Assembly: GCA_020073375.1 (NCBI GenBank) | Contig: JAIQFG010000019.1 | Coordinates: 1 to 57,512 of the forward strand | Reading direction: 5' to 3' | Length of the DNA: 57,512 nucleotides | DNA from: Terriglobia bacterium | GTDB lineage: Bacteria; Acidobacteriota; Terriglobia; Acidiferrales; UBA7541 | In this document: positions 35,745-44,947 of the stretch, one piece after another | Position numbering within the stretch: position 1 is the first letter of the stretch | How the letters are laid out: every line of letters begins with the position of its first letter | Translations under genes and position numbers: made by a program | The notes under the pieces: model-generated | Told to the model about the DNA's origin: nothing | The model's database searches: none | Seen by the model: the letters and a program-made list of their open reading frames with translations, nothing else

Positions 35745-37274
35745 TCAATCCTCCTGTGTGCCCTTGGTTTTTTGCTGCTCGATGTCTTCCCGCTCGATGT
35801 GCTGCATCATGTCTTCGCGGTGCGTGAAGTACGTCTCGAGGCTGTGCGTCACGCGCAGGGGAACTTCCACGAATTGATTGTGAATCATCGTGCGCCAGGA
35901 AATCTCCCCGCGCGCCGGAACCATGTGCGTGCCCCACTGGAAAATAAAGCCGATGTTCCAGATCGCGAGCAGTGCCAGGACCGGAATGGCAACCGCCTGC
36001 GCCCGCGCCGGCTTGCCCAGCCAATCCGAAACCGCGCTGAGCAGCGCGGCCAGGCCCAAAACAAATATGGGCGTCAGCGAAACAAAAAAGCGGTTTCCGA
36101 ACCCGGACAGCCCGTCCCAATCCGAATAGCTGGCGATGAAGTAATAAAAAGCCAGAAACGTAAGCAGTGAACTCACCCCCAGCAATGCGTCGCGCTTGAT
36201 GAGGAAGAAAAGCCCCGCGGTGGCCAGGATCAGAACCGGCGTCCAGGTGAACATCCCGTGATCGGACGAAAACAGGACCTTGAGCAGCACAGGGGAAGCC
36301 CAATTCCAGGTCGTCAGCGGCGGGTAGCCGGTTTCAAACGGGTTTCCATAGATGATCTGGCGCGAAACAAAGGTGGGCAGAAGAGACACGGCAAACACGG
36401 CAAAAAACACGCCGCAATCCAGGGCGAGTTTCCGGACCAGGTCGGGGAACAAGACGGAACTTGGCCGCGTCGAGCGCAACGATTGCAGCACCTGCATCCC
36501 GGGGAAAATCAGCACGATGGCATTCGGATAGTAGACATTTCCCATTAGCCCTGCGAGCAGACCCAGAATCGCCCACTGCCCGGTCGTCCGCCGATCCCGG
36601 GTTCGCTCCCAATACCAGAGAAACAGCGAAACGCTGAACGCCGAAAATGAATGCGACCACGACGGATTGAAATACATGTAAATCGGCACGGAACTGGCAA
36701 ACCAGATTCCCAGCGTCGCCAGCAGCGCCCACCGCTCATGGAAATATTTTCGGGCCATCCGAAAGGCCAGAAAGAGCGACAAGAATCCGTAGCCTGCGGT
36801 GGTCACGGCCATGGCCAACAGATAGGGATGCGAATATCCGTTGGCGGCCACGTGCACGCCAAACTGGCGGGCCAGCAGAACCAGGCCGTGGACAGCAATC
36901 ATGACCGGGGCCCACAGGATTGCCGGCCCCACGGAAAAATGATTCGCGACGTATCCCGTCTTCGTATACAGGCTGGGGAGCAGATGCCCCTGCGCATCCA
37001 CGCGGGACATCAGGAACGATTCGTTGGCCGCAAGATAATCATTTTCAAATCGCAAATCGTGATCGATGAGCGCAGAGCGAAGATAGGCGTAGTAGCCCAC
37101 GCCGTCGCCGCGTACCCAGGGATTTACCAGGGGAAGCGTGAAAATAAACAGGAAGAAGAGCAGTTTCCCGTTCGCCAGGATGGCCCGGGAACGCGGCGCC
37201 GCGGCGCTCAATGAACGAGCCTCCATCGCGATTGGGTCGCCGCCAAGCGCACCGCCGGTCCGCAATCCGCTCAT
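35745..37274 (-). CDS. Polytopic membrane protein, GT-C-like
   Basis: About 509 residues from ATG 37274 (MSGLRTGGALGG); ATG 37226 (MEARSLSA) is a good alternative. The frame is open to 37481, but that part looks non-coding. The first helix (LLFFLFIFTLPLVNPWV) is followed by RGDGVGYYAYLRSALIDHDL, with the acidic residue of a GT-C first loop, then about ten helices. The C-terminus is charged and rich in Glu/Gln, with E-D-I-E-Q-Q-K. It heads the operon with the ABC exporter. Sugar transfer outside the membrane is the best guess. Confidence 0.65.
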   Translation of the reverse strand: MSGLRTGGALGGDPIAMEARSLSAAAPRSRAILANGKLLFFLFIFTLPLVNPWVRGDGVGYYAYLRSALIDHDLRFENDYLAANESFLMSRVDAQGHLLPSLYTKTGYVANHFSVGPAILWAPVMIAVHGLVLLARQFGVHVAANGYSHPYLLAMAVTTAGYGFLSLFLAFRMARKYFHERWALLATLGIWFASSVPIYMYFNPSWSHSFSAFSVSLFLWYWERTRDRRTTGQWAILGLLAGLMGNVYYPNAIVLIFPGMQVLQSLRSTRPSSVLFPDLVRKLALDCGVFFAVFAVSLLPTFVSRQIIYGNPFETGYPPLTTWNWASPVLLKVLFSSDHGMFTWTPVLILATAGLFFLIKRDALLGVSSLLTFLAFYYFIASYSDWDGLSGFGNRFFVSLTPIFVLGLAALLSAVSDWLGKPARAQAVAIPVLALLAIWNIGFIFQWGTHMVPARGEISWRTMIHNQFVEVPLRVTHSLETYFTHREDMMQHIEREDIEQQKTKGTQED

Positions 37275-37437
37275 GCTTGCACTCGCTTGCAGGTTCCGCC
37301 CGGTGGGCTCGGCCGATCCGGCCAGGGGGTCGAATCCTGAAAAATCAGGCTGGCGGTCCAATTGAGATGGTAGCAAAGGAAACGGACAACGGCGGCGCCC
37401 TTCCTGTCGTAGAATGCCAAACCCATTGGCGCCATGC

Positions 37438-38967
37438 CTATCTTGCGGCCTCTTGCGGGGCGATTTCCGCCCGCGGCGCATCCTGCAGGCTGCCAGCCGG
37501 TTCGCTTACCGGCTTCCTCAAAATCGCGATCAGAGAAAGCGGGGGCAGCGGCAAAAACCGGTCGATCAACCGGAATACCGGGGTCAGGATATTCAGCGCC
37601 TTAATCTGCCACAGGCCAAACGTGGTTCGCTGCAATACGCGCGCGTTGAGCCACCACGCCGGAGTGCCGGCGCGGTTAAACGGCAGCACGTCCTCCACAT
37701 GAAAGCCGGCCTTTGCCGCGACTTCGGCCAATTGCTCCTTGGTGTAGCGGCGGTAGTGTCCCAACACCTTGTCCAGAGTGCCGTACAGCTTGGGGCCGCA
37801 GGGCACCAGCACGACCGCGCGGCCGTTCTCTTCCAGCGAATCCCAGATGTTGCGCAGCGCGCCAAGATCGTTCGAGAGGTGCTCGACCACGTTCAGGCAC
37901 ACGACGGTGTCGAACTTTTCCTCCAGCGGAAATGAATCCTGCTTTTCGCCGTCGGTATAACCGACGCGCAGATAAGGATGATCGGGAATCAGGTTTTGCA
38001 GGTAGGTGATGTAGTGCGGATTGATGTCGCTGGCGTAATAAAGTTTGCGCGGGATCAGCTGCATGGTTAAGTTTCCCGTGCCCGCCCCGATTTCCAGGAC
38101 GCGCTCGCCAATGTACGGCCGTATGAAGTCCGCCATCCACGCGGTGAAACGCGGGGCGCGATTCAGCCTTCCCAGGATCTGGCTTCCGTATTCGTCCTCG
38201 CCGAAGACCCGATCGGATAGCGCGAAACGGACGATGGCGTAGATGGCGCGGAAGCCGTCCTTCACGCCGATTTTTTTTCCTTCGCGATAGGTGCGCCCGG
38301 AATAGCGGATGGGAACCTCAAAAATGCGCGCGTGCCGCTTGGCTAGCTTGATGGTCAGTTCCGGCTCAATCTCAAAGCTCTTGCCCACCAGCGGTATGCT
38401 CTTCAGCAAATCCGTGCGGACCATTTTGTAGCAGGTCTCCATGTCGGTCAGGTTCAGGTCGGTGACCAGGTTGCACATCAAGGTCAGCAGCTTATTGCCG
38501 ATCTCATGCCGGAAAAAGAGAACACGGCGGTACTCGCTAGCGAGAAATCGGGAGCCGAACACTGCGTCGGCGGGTTCTTGCAGGAAAACCCTGGCCATCT
38601 TGATAAGGTCTTGCGGGTGATATTCGAGGTCCGCGTCATGAATGGCGGTCAACTCGGTATCGGCATGCGTGAGCCCGGTATGGATTGCGGCGGCCTTGCC
38701 CTTGTTCTGGTCATGGCGGATGAACAGCCACTCCGTTTTTTGCGAGGAAATATTCCCGAGGGCAATCCTGTATCGTTCCAGCTCCGCGGCGGTTTCGTCA
38801 GTCGAGCCGTCATCCACGATGATGACTTTTATGCGGTCGAAGACGGGAGATTCATCGAGCTGGCGCAGGCGTTCCAGGCTCGAGACGACAAGGTGTTGCT
38901 CATTGTATGCGGGAACGACAACCGACAGTGATGTGGTCGACTTCAAGGACGGTTCACCCACCATCAT
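37438..38967 (-). CDS. Bifunctional GT2 glycosyltransferase and class I methyltransferase
   Basis: 509 residues forming two domains. Residues about 13-250 are a GT-A family 2 domain (LSVVVPAYNEQHLVVSSLE, VIIVDDGSTDETAAEL, AIHDADLEYHPQDLI with DAD at 111-113). Residues about 285-430 are a SAM methyltransferase (RVLEIGAGTGNLTMQL at 289-304, LYYASDINPHYI, VVCLNVVEHLSNDLGAL). Separate proteins of both kinds are common; the fusion suggests that a sugar or its lipid carrier is transferred and methylated in one step. The start overlaps the epimerase stop by 4 bp. Confidence 0.9.
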   Translation of the reverse strand: MMVGEPSLKSTTSLSVVVPAYNEQHLVVSSLERLRQLDESPVFDRIKVIIVDDGSTDETAAELERYRIALGNISSQKTEWLFIRHDQNKGKAAAIHTGLTHADTELTAIHDADLEYHPQDLIKMARVFLQEPADAVFGSRFLASEYRRVLFFRHEIGNKLLTLMCNLVTDLNLTDMETCYKMVRTDLLKSIPLVGKSFEIEPELTIKLAKRHARIFEVPIRYSGRTYREGKKIGVKDGFRAIYAIVRFALSDRVFGEDEYGSQILGRLNRAPRFTAWMADFIRPYIGERVLEIGAGTGNLTMQLIPRKLYYASDINPHYITYLQNLIPDHPYLRVGYTDGEKQDSFPLEEKFDTVVCLNVVEHLSNDLGALRNIWDSLEENGRAVVLVPCGPKLYGTLDKVLGHYRRYTKEQLAEVAAKAGFHVEDVLPFNRAGTPAWWLNARVLQRTTFGLWQIKALNILTPVFRLIDRFLPLPPLSLIAILRKPVSEPAGSLQDAPRAEIAPQEAAR

Positions 38968-40013
38968 GTTCTGGACCGAACGTGTTCGGCCTGCGCCCCG
39001 CCGTCGCTTTTCACCGGAGCCATGTCGAACGCGAGCGGCGCGGCCCCGGCTCGCTTCTCGCTTTGATAGGACACCACGCGGTCGATGATCTGCGCCAGCG
39101 GCGTGCGGGGGCGGAAGCCGGTAAGCCGTTCGAGCTTGGCCACGGACGGCACGCGCCGGAACATGTCTTCAAAGCCCGGTTCGTAGGCCTGGTCATAAGG
39201 AATGTATTCGATGGGTGAGGAACTGCCGGTCCGCTCCTTCACCATGCGCGCAAGGCCTTCAATGGTGACCTCCTCGTCGTTCCCGATATTCACGACTTCC
39301 CCGATAGCCTTGTCCGTGCCGATCAATCGTAACAGCCCTTCGACCGCATCGCGCACATCGCAAAAGCAGCGCGACTGCTGGCCGTTCCCATATACGGTGA
39401 GCGGTGCTCCCTCCAGCGCCTGGCCCACAAAATTTGGCAGAACCATGCCGTAGCGTCCCGTCTGCCGCGGCCCAACTGTGTTGAAGAACCGCGCCACCAC
39501 CACGGGCAGGCCTTTTTCCTTCCAGTAGGAGAGCGCCAGAAATTCGTCCAGGGCTTTCGACGCCGCGTAGCTCCAGCGCCCCTTGGTCGTGGGGCCCAGC
39601 ACCAGGTCGGCGTCTTCGTGAAACGGAACGTTTGTATTTTTTCCGTACACCTCGGAAGTGGACGCGGTGAAGACCAGCTTGCGTTTCCGGGCGGCCGCCT
39701 CCAGCACGGACTGGGTGCCGTTGACATTGGTTTCGATGGTGCGGACCGGGCTTTCCACGATCAGCTTCACGCCCACGGCGGCGGCCAGGTGCAGAATGAC
39801 GTCGGACTCGTCCACCAATTCGGCCAGCAGGTGCCGGTTTTCCAGGGGCTCGAGAAAATAGTGCATCCGGTCGTACTTCTTCAGGTGCCGGATATTTTCC
39901 ATGCTGCCGGTGGAAAGATTGTCCATCAGCAGGACCGTATCGCCGCGCTCGAGCAGGCGTTCGGCCAGATGCGAGCCGATGAAACCCGCGCCGCCCGTGA
40001 TTAGATAAACCAA
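38964..40013 (-). CDS. NAD-dependent epimerase/decarboxylase (extended SDR, UXS/GalE-like)
   Basis: 349 residues. It has GGAGFIGSH (7-15), the Ser motif TASTSEVYGKN, and YAASK giving Y148/K152. ARFFNTVGPRQTGRYGMVL and TVYGNGQQSRCFCDVRDAVE resemble UDP-glucuronate decarboxylases and UDP-glucose 4-epimerases. It would provide a UDP-sugar (xylose or galactose type) for the glycan. Its stop is coupled to the GT2-methyltransferase start by a 4-bp overlap. It lies 19 bp downstream of the tyrosine kinase gene. Confidence 0.87.
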   Translation of the reverse strand: MVYLITGGAGFIGSHLAERLLERGDTVLLMDNLSTGSMENIRHLKKYDRMHYFLEPLENRHLLAELVDESDVILHLAAAVGVKLIVESPVRTIETNVNGTQSVLEAAARKRKLVFTASTSEVYGKNTNVPFHEDADLVLGPTTKGRWSYAASKALDEFLALSYWKEKGLPVVVARFFNTVGPRQTGRYGMVLPNFVGQALEGAPLTVYGNGQQSRCFCDVRDAVEGLLRLIGTDKAIGEVVNIGNDEEVTIEGLARMVKERTGSSSPIEYIPYDQAYEPGFEDMFRRVPSVAKLERLTGFRPRTPLAQIIDRVVSYQSEKRAGAAPLAFDMAPVKSDGGAQAEHVRSRT

Positions 40014-40032
40014 AGAAAGTCCTCCCGGCTGC

Positions 40033-42345
40033 TTAGTCCTGGCCCAATTGAGATTCCGCTTCGGCGCGGCGCGCTTTGCGCGATTTGCGTGTCTCGTCTT
40101 CCCGACCGTAACCGCCGTACGAATACGGATAGTAGCGGTACGAATAGTAATAATCGGGAGAGCTGGCGTCGACCGCGTTGAGCACCACGCCCAGCATGTG
40201 GCACTTCACGCCGGCCAGCAGGTCGCGCGTGCGCACAAACGCTTCCTTCGGCGTCTCGCCGCTGCGCACCACCATCAGCACGCCGTCCACCAGCACGGAA
40301 AGAATGACCGCGTCGGTCGCCGCCATGATCGGGGGCGAATCGATGACAATAAACTTGTAGCGCAACCGCAGTTCGCCGATCAGTTCGGTGAGCCGGCGCG
40401 AGGAGAGCAGGTCGGCGGGGTTGGGCGGGATCGGCCCGGTCGGAATGGCCGCAAGATTGGTGATGGCCGGATGCGGCACGGTAATCAAATCCAGAGAGGA
40501 AACGCCAGCAAGATAGGAACTGAGCCCAGCGTGCTTGCCGTCGACCAGGCTCAAGGCGCGATTGATGCCGGGTTTGCGCAAGTCGGCGTCCACCAGCAGC
40601 GTCTTGTCGCCCAGTTGCGCCAGCGTGACGGCCAGGTTGACGGCTGCGGTGGTCTTGCCTTCGCGCGGGAGCGCGCTGGTCATCAGGATCACTTGCGGCG
40701 GATGATCGGCTTGCGACAGAAGCAAGGAAGTGCGCAGGGCGCGAAACGCTTCCGACATCTGCGACTGCGGCATGTTGTGCGAAATCAATTCGGCGCGGCC
40801 CTCTTTCGAGGCGATCACCGGCGTCTTCAGCAATTTTGAGAAACGCCCGCTGCGCTTCCCGCTGGAACTGGAAAGTGCGGGCACCACGGCGAGCGAAGGC
40901 AGGCGGGCCAGCGTCTCGATGTCATCGGGAGTCTTCACGGTATTGTCCAGATACTCGCGCAGAAGCGCCAGGCCGATGCCTCCGATGAGCCCCACCAGAA
41001 CGCTCAGCATGACGTTGCGCGTCTTGTTGGGACGCGACGGCCCGGTGGGAATCAGCGCCGGATCGACAATGCGAATGTTCGAGGAACGCAGCCCGGCGGA
41101 AATTCCGGCTTCCTTCAGTTTCTGGAGCATGCCGTCATAGAGCTGCTTGTTGGCCTCGGCTTCGCGGTTCAGGATGTTGTATTGGACCAGCTTTTCCGCG
41201 GTGGCGTTGGTCTGCGTCTTCTGCTGGTCGAGGGCCTGCTGCAGCAGCAATTCCCGCTGGCGCGCGCCGCGGTAGTCGGCCTCCACCTGATTGGCGATGT
41301 TCACTTTTTCGCGGGTGACGAGCTCGTCGAGATCCTTGATCTGCGCCTGAATGCGCACGACCTTGGGATATTTCGGCCCGTACTGGTTCACCGCGTCTGC
41401 GTATGCCGAGGTCAGCGTGGTCTGCTGTTTGAGAATGTCCTGAATCACCAGGCTCTCGCGGACCGCGGCAATGGCGTCATAGTTTCCGGATTGCGCCAGT
41501 TGGTAGACGGCTTCCTTGTTGATGCGGTCGGCCTGCGCGTCGGTCAGCTGCTTGTTCAGGTCCGCCAGTTTCTGCGAGCTGATGTCATTCTTCTCGTCGA
41601 TGGTCCAGATCTGATTCTCGCGCTCATAGGCCAGGCGAGCATCTTCGGCGTTCTCCACTTTGACCTTCATCTCGTTCAGCTGTCCGGTCAGCCAGTTGGA
41701 AGCTTGCGTGGCCGCTTCGAACTTGCTGCGGAAATTCTGTTCGATGAAGTTGTTGATGTGAGAATTCACGATTCGCGCGGCCAGCGCCGGATCGGTGGAT
41801 TCGTAGGTCACATCGAGCAGGCGGGTGTTGGTCACGCGCTTGATGCTCAAGCCGGCCAGAAACGATCCCAGGGCGGCGGGCCGCACCAGGCTATTGTCCG
41901 CGGCACCCTTGGCCGGTTTCCCCGGCTGGCCGCCATACTGAGGCAGCCGGTCCAGGCCCATGGACTTCACCGTGAGCATCGCCAGGGTCTCGCTCTGCAG
42001 GATTTTCGATTGCGTGACGATGTAATTCTCCAGGTCGAAATAGCCGTCGTCCTGCGCCGAATCGGCGAAACGGAACGCGTTGTCGTTTTCCCGGTCGATT
42101 TCAATGCGGGCCGTCGCTTCGTAAACGGGCCGCATCCGGAACGTGGCGATGGTGACGATGGAAACCACGGCCAGCAGGAAAAATACGATCAGCCACTGGT
42201 GTTTGCGAAGCACCAGCAGGTAGTCGAGCAGGTGCGGCTCCCGCGGCATCAGGTCCAGCGCCAGAAACGGCGTGCGGCTCTGCAGGGCGTCGCCAGGATT
42301 CAAGCCCGGGCGCTCGCGGGGAGCTAAATTGTTTGTTTCGTCCAT
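40033..42345 (-). CDS. wzc: Polysaccharide co-polymerase and tyrosine autokinase (Wzc-like)
   Basis: 770 residues in one chain. An N-terminal Wzz-type domain starts with a membrane helix (about 50-67) and a long coiled-coil periplasmic part (about 190-400), then a second helix (LSVLVGLIGGIGLALL). The cytoplasmic BY-kinase has Walker A SALPREGKTT (557-566), Walker A' LLVDADLRKPG, and Walker B FIVIDSPP. The C-terminal tyrosine cluster DYYYSYRYYPYSYGGYG (about 731-747) is the autophosphorylated tail. This controls chain length and export with the Wza-like protein upstream. Confidence 0.95.
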   Translation of the reverse strand: MDETNNLAPRERPGLNPGDALQSRTPFLALDLMPREPHLLDYLLVLRKHQWLIVFFLLAVVSIVTIATFRMRPVYEATARIEIDRENDNAFRFADSAQDDGYFDLENYIVTQSKILQSETLAMLTVKSMGLDRLPQYGGQPGKPAKGAADNSLVRPAALGSFLAGLSIKRVTNTRLLDVTYESTDPALAARIVNSHINNFIEQNFRSKFEAATQASNWLTGQLNEMKVKVENAEDARLAYERENQIWTIDEKNDISSQKLADLNKQLTDAQADRINKEAVYQLAQSGNYDAIAAVRESLVIQDILKQQTTLTSAYADAVNQYGPKYPKVVRIQAQIKDLDELVTREKVNIANQVEADYRGARQRELLLQQALDQQKTQTNATAEKLVQYNILNREAEANKQLYDGMLQKLKEAGISAGLRSSNIRIVDPALIPTGPSRPNKTRNVMLSVLVGLIGGIGLALLREYLDNTVKTPDDIETLARLPSLAVVPALSSSSGKRSGRFSKLLKTPVIASKEGRAELISHNMPQSQMSEAFRALRTSLLLSQADHPPQVILMTSALPREGKTTAAVNLAVTLAQLGDKTLLVDADLRKPGINRALSLVDGKHAGLSSYLAGVSSLDLITVPHPAITNLAAIPTGPIPPNPADLLSSRRLTELIGELRLRYKFIVIDSPPIMAATDAVILSVLVDGVLMVVRSGETPKEAFVRTRDLLAGVKCHMLGVVLNAVDASSPDYYYSYRYYPYSYGGYGREDETRKSRKARRAEAESQLGQD

Positions 42346-42399
42346 AGGGTCGTTATCCGCTCCAATAAGTCAAATCGAAGGAACCGGTCTTTCAACAGT

Positions 42400-43476
42400 T
42401 CAGAACCTTCCGGCGGCGACGATGGCAATGCCCGTGGTCAGGGACACGGCGATATCGCCGGTGCGATGCAGCGCGCGTTTGCCCGCGCTGTCCGGCACAT
42501 ACAGGATGTCGCTGGCCTGCAGCGTGACGTCTTCCGACTTCAGTTTCATCACTTTGTTCAAATCAACCGGAACTTCGTCGCGTTTTCCGGTTTCCGGATT
42601 CTTGCGCAGAATCACGGCGCTCTTCACCTTTGCCGTATTGTTCGGACCGCCAGCCAGGGAAAGTATTTTCAGCGTGGTCATGCGGTCGCGGTCGTTTTGC
42701 ATCACGAATCCGCCGGGGCGAACCACCGCCCCGACCACGTAAATGATCCCGGCGCGCGGCACGGAAACCACGTCGCCGCCGAGCAGTGGGATATTGAACC
42801 GCGCATCGCCGGCCTCCAGCAGGTCGGCCAGATTAATCGTGAACGACTGAGGCTCGGACGCAATCGGCGGAGCGTTTGGATCGCCTGCAGGAAGGGATTT
42901 TTCCGCCGGGCGCGTCACGATCACTGTGTTTCCGGCATCTTCCGCGACACCGCCGGCCTGGGAAAGCGCCTGCAGCAGCGTGGTCTGGCGCACCGCCTGA
43001 ATCACCATGGGGGTCCTCACCGAACCAATGATGGTGATGGGCTGGCTGTTTCGCTCTTTCAGCGAAACAGTGACTTGCGGGGACGAAACCAGTCCATTGG
43101 TCTGCAGCAGTTCGGCCAGTTTGTCCTGCAACTGAAACGTGGTGAGGCCTTCCGCGCGAACCTTCGCCGGCATCAGCGGAAGCGAAACATACCCGGACTC
43201 GTTGACGCGGACTTCGCGGGAAAGCTCCGGCACGTCAAATACATCCACGGCCAGAAGATCGCCGCTGCCGATCACGTAATCGCCCTGCCGGACCGTGCTG
43301 GCCTGCGCCAGCTGCGCGATGCGGTCATTGGTCTCCGAGACCGCTAGGCTGGTTTGCTTTGCAGTCGTTTTTTCTTGCTGTGAAAACGCCGTCGGCGCCA
43401 GGAGTAGAAGGAAGATCAAGGAGCAGATAAACACCTGCACTGCCGGGCGGGACGTGCCCTGCTGTTGTTGAATCAT
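42400..43476 (-). CDS. wza: Outer-membrane polysaccharide export protein (Wza-like, Poly_export/SLBB)
   Basis: 358 residues. An N-terminal signal peptide (hydrophobic core FICSLIFLLLLAPTAF, likely cut after AFS) is followed by the Poly_export domain (DYVIGSGDLLAVDVFDVPEL) and SLBB-type domains (PITIIGSVRTPMVIQAV and IIYVVGAVVRPGGFV). No lipobox Cys is seen, unlike E. coli Wza. It would form the outer-membrane exit pore paired with the Wzc-like kinase gene 54 bp downstream. A strong promoter lies 29 bp upstream of its start. Confidence 0.93.
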   Translation of the reverse strand: MIQQQQGTSRPAVQVFICSLIFLLLLAPTAFSQQEKTTAKQTSLAVSETNDRIAQLAQASTVRQGDYVIGSGDLLAVDVFDVPELSREVRVNESGYVSLPLMPAKVRAEGLTTFQLQDKLAELLQTNGLVSSPQVTVSLKERNSQPITIIGSVRTPMVIQAVRQTTLLQALSQAGGVAEDAGNTVIVTRPAEKSLPAGDPNAPPIASEPQSFTINLADLLEAGDARFNIPLLGGDVVSVPRAGIIYVVGAVVRPGGFVMQNDRDRMTTLKILSLAGGPNNTAKVKSAVILRKNPETGKRDEVPVDLNKVMKLKSEDVTLQASDILYVPDSAGKRALHRTGDIAVSLTTGIAIVAAGRF

Positions 43477-43505
43477 AGAAAAATATTTTCCCCCACGCGC
43501 TTGCC

Positions 43506-43532
43506 ATTATACAGAGAGTTCCTTGCAGTCAA
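43506..43532 (-). promoter_or_regulatory. Strong sigma70-type promoter for the wza-wzc run
   Basis: On the minus strand TTGACT (43532-43527) and a perfect TATAAT (43511-43506) are separated by 15 bp, and the Wza start is 29 bp below the -10 box. Both boxes are near consensus; the spacing is slightly short. It is by far the best promoter match noticed in the window. Confidence 0.65.
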
Positions 43533-43577
43533 GCGGATTTATTAGTGAAAATTTAGAATGTTCCCCATAGGTACTCG

Positions 43578-43592
43578 GCACCAAAATGGTGC
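43578..43592. promoter_or_regulatory. Inverted repeat upstream of the wza promoter (possible operator)
   Basis: gcacca-aaa-tggtgc is a perfect 6-bp inverted repeat with a 3-bp centre, about 46 bp upstream of the -35 box. It has the size of a binding site for a dimeric regulator. No regulator gene is visible in the window, so the function is a guess. Confidence 0.3.
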
Positions 43593-43717
43593 ACCCGGGT
43601 CCTGATTCATGCAGACGCTTCCTGCGGCATTTCCTTCGTTTGGCTGGCTTTCCCTTGCTTGCCGCAGAAACAGAATTTCAACTCCCTGTTTCCCATCGGC
43701 ATACCGGGCGCAATTGT

Positions 43718-44947
43718 TCAGCGACCTCGCTCGGATAATGGAAGCACGGAGGTGGCCAAAGCCGCCTGGAGAAGAAATAGAAGGGCGTTCGAGGGAATAT
43801 GGAAATTAAAATCCACAAAAGCATGAACCAAAAGGCCCAGACATGCGATCAGAGCGCCAGCGTGATAGGCCAGATTTCTCCCATCCGTATCCGCTGTCAG
43901 GATTTTCCACCCGTTCCAAAACAGCGCAACCAGGAACAGTCCGAAACAAATCCCGCCAATGGCGCCTGTCTCGGCAAGCGCCTCGGCGTAATCGTTGTGG
44001 GCGTGATTCACGACCAAGCCATCGTAAACAGTTTCATATCGGGGATAAACTTGTTGCAGCGTGCCCAATCCGGTCCCCAGAACGGGGTGATCCAGAAAGA
44101 TGTGCATGGTCCCATGCAGCATCCCCACGCGCCGGCCTTCGCTGACCTCCAGGCCCTTGTAGCTTTCAAAACGTTCCATCGCGGCGCCAATTCCCAGCCA
44201 TGACACCAGCATGACTGCAAATCCCACGACCAGCACGGCCGCCACAAGCGCTTTCCTTTCGCGCCGGCGCAATATCACCAGGATGGCCAGAAAGGCCATT
44301 TCCGCGACAAAGCTCATGATCCCGCCGCGCGAAGCCGAAAGGAACAGCGCACCGATGGGCAGCACCGTGAACAGCGCCAATAACGGCATCTGATCGCGCC
44401 GCTCCCCTCCCATCACCTGAATCGCCACGCCGGGCGGGATCAGCAATTCCATCAGGCCTGCGAAATGGTTGCGGTTCACATAAGGTCCAAACGGCGTCCC
44501 GCCGTAACGCATTTCGCGCACCCAGTACAATTTTCCGTTGAACGTAAAATGCTGCAGGATGGCGAACAGCGAAACGGCGAACCCCAGCATCAGCAGGAAC
44601 CACACGAACCCGCGCCACTGCGCCCGCGTCCGATAGGATTGCAGGCACAGAAAGAACAGGGCGACCAGCGCGGTGTACTTCAGCAGTTCGATGCGCGTCA
44701 GGAACGGAACCATGCTCATTCCCGGCAACGATTGCACCGCCCCGATGACCCATACCGCCAGCAAGGGCCAAAGCAACGGGCTCCAGACCAGCGTCAGTTC
44801 CGGATCGCTCGCCGTTTTCACCGCCCAGATCAGAAGCAAAACAGCGGCGCCCACCTCCAGCACGCCCTCGGACCAGGGCTCAACGCCCCCATGGGCCAGC
44901 ACGGCGAACGCGACTAACAGGCAAATGCCCGTGCGAACCGCGCTCAT
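43718..44947 (-). CDS. O-antigen ligase family membrane protein (Wzy_C)
   Basis: 409 residues with about ten helices. The large periplasmic loop carries YGGTPFGPYVNRNHFAGLME, the R-N-H-F-A-G motif typical of Wzy_C/WaaL-like ligases in exopolysaccharide loci, and later LGTGLGTLQQVYPRYETV with NHAHNDYAEALAETG, the H-N-D-Y motif. It joins or polymerises lipid-linked glycan at the outer face of the inner membrane. Its start overlaps the TPR-protein stop by 4 bp (ATGA), so the two form an operon. Confidence 0.88.
   Translation of the reverse strand: MSAVRTGICLLVAFAVLAHGGVEPWSEGVLEVGAAVLLLIWAVKTASDPELTLVWSPLLWPLLAVWVIGAVQSLPGMSMVPFLTRIELLKYTALVALFFLCLQSYRTRAQWRGFVWFLLMLGFAVSLFAILQHFTFNGKLYWVREMRYGGTPFGPYVNRNHFAGLMELLIPPGVAIQVMGGERRDQMPLLALFTVLPIGALFLSASRGGIMSFVAEMAFLAILVILRRRERKALVAAVLVVGFAVMLVSWLGIGAAMERFESYKGLEVSEGRRVGMLHGTMHIFLDHPVLGTGLGTLQQVYPRYETVYDGLVVNHAHNDYAEALAETGAIGGICFGLFLVALFWNGWKILTADTDGRNLAYHAGALIACLGLLVHAFVDFNFHIPSNALLFLLQAALATSVLPLSERGR

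Noticed and set aside
35737..36303. N-terminal extension of the Wzm-like permease
   Set aside because: It overlaps the gene at 35745 and lacks the features of a permease; ATG 35736 gives the usual length.
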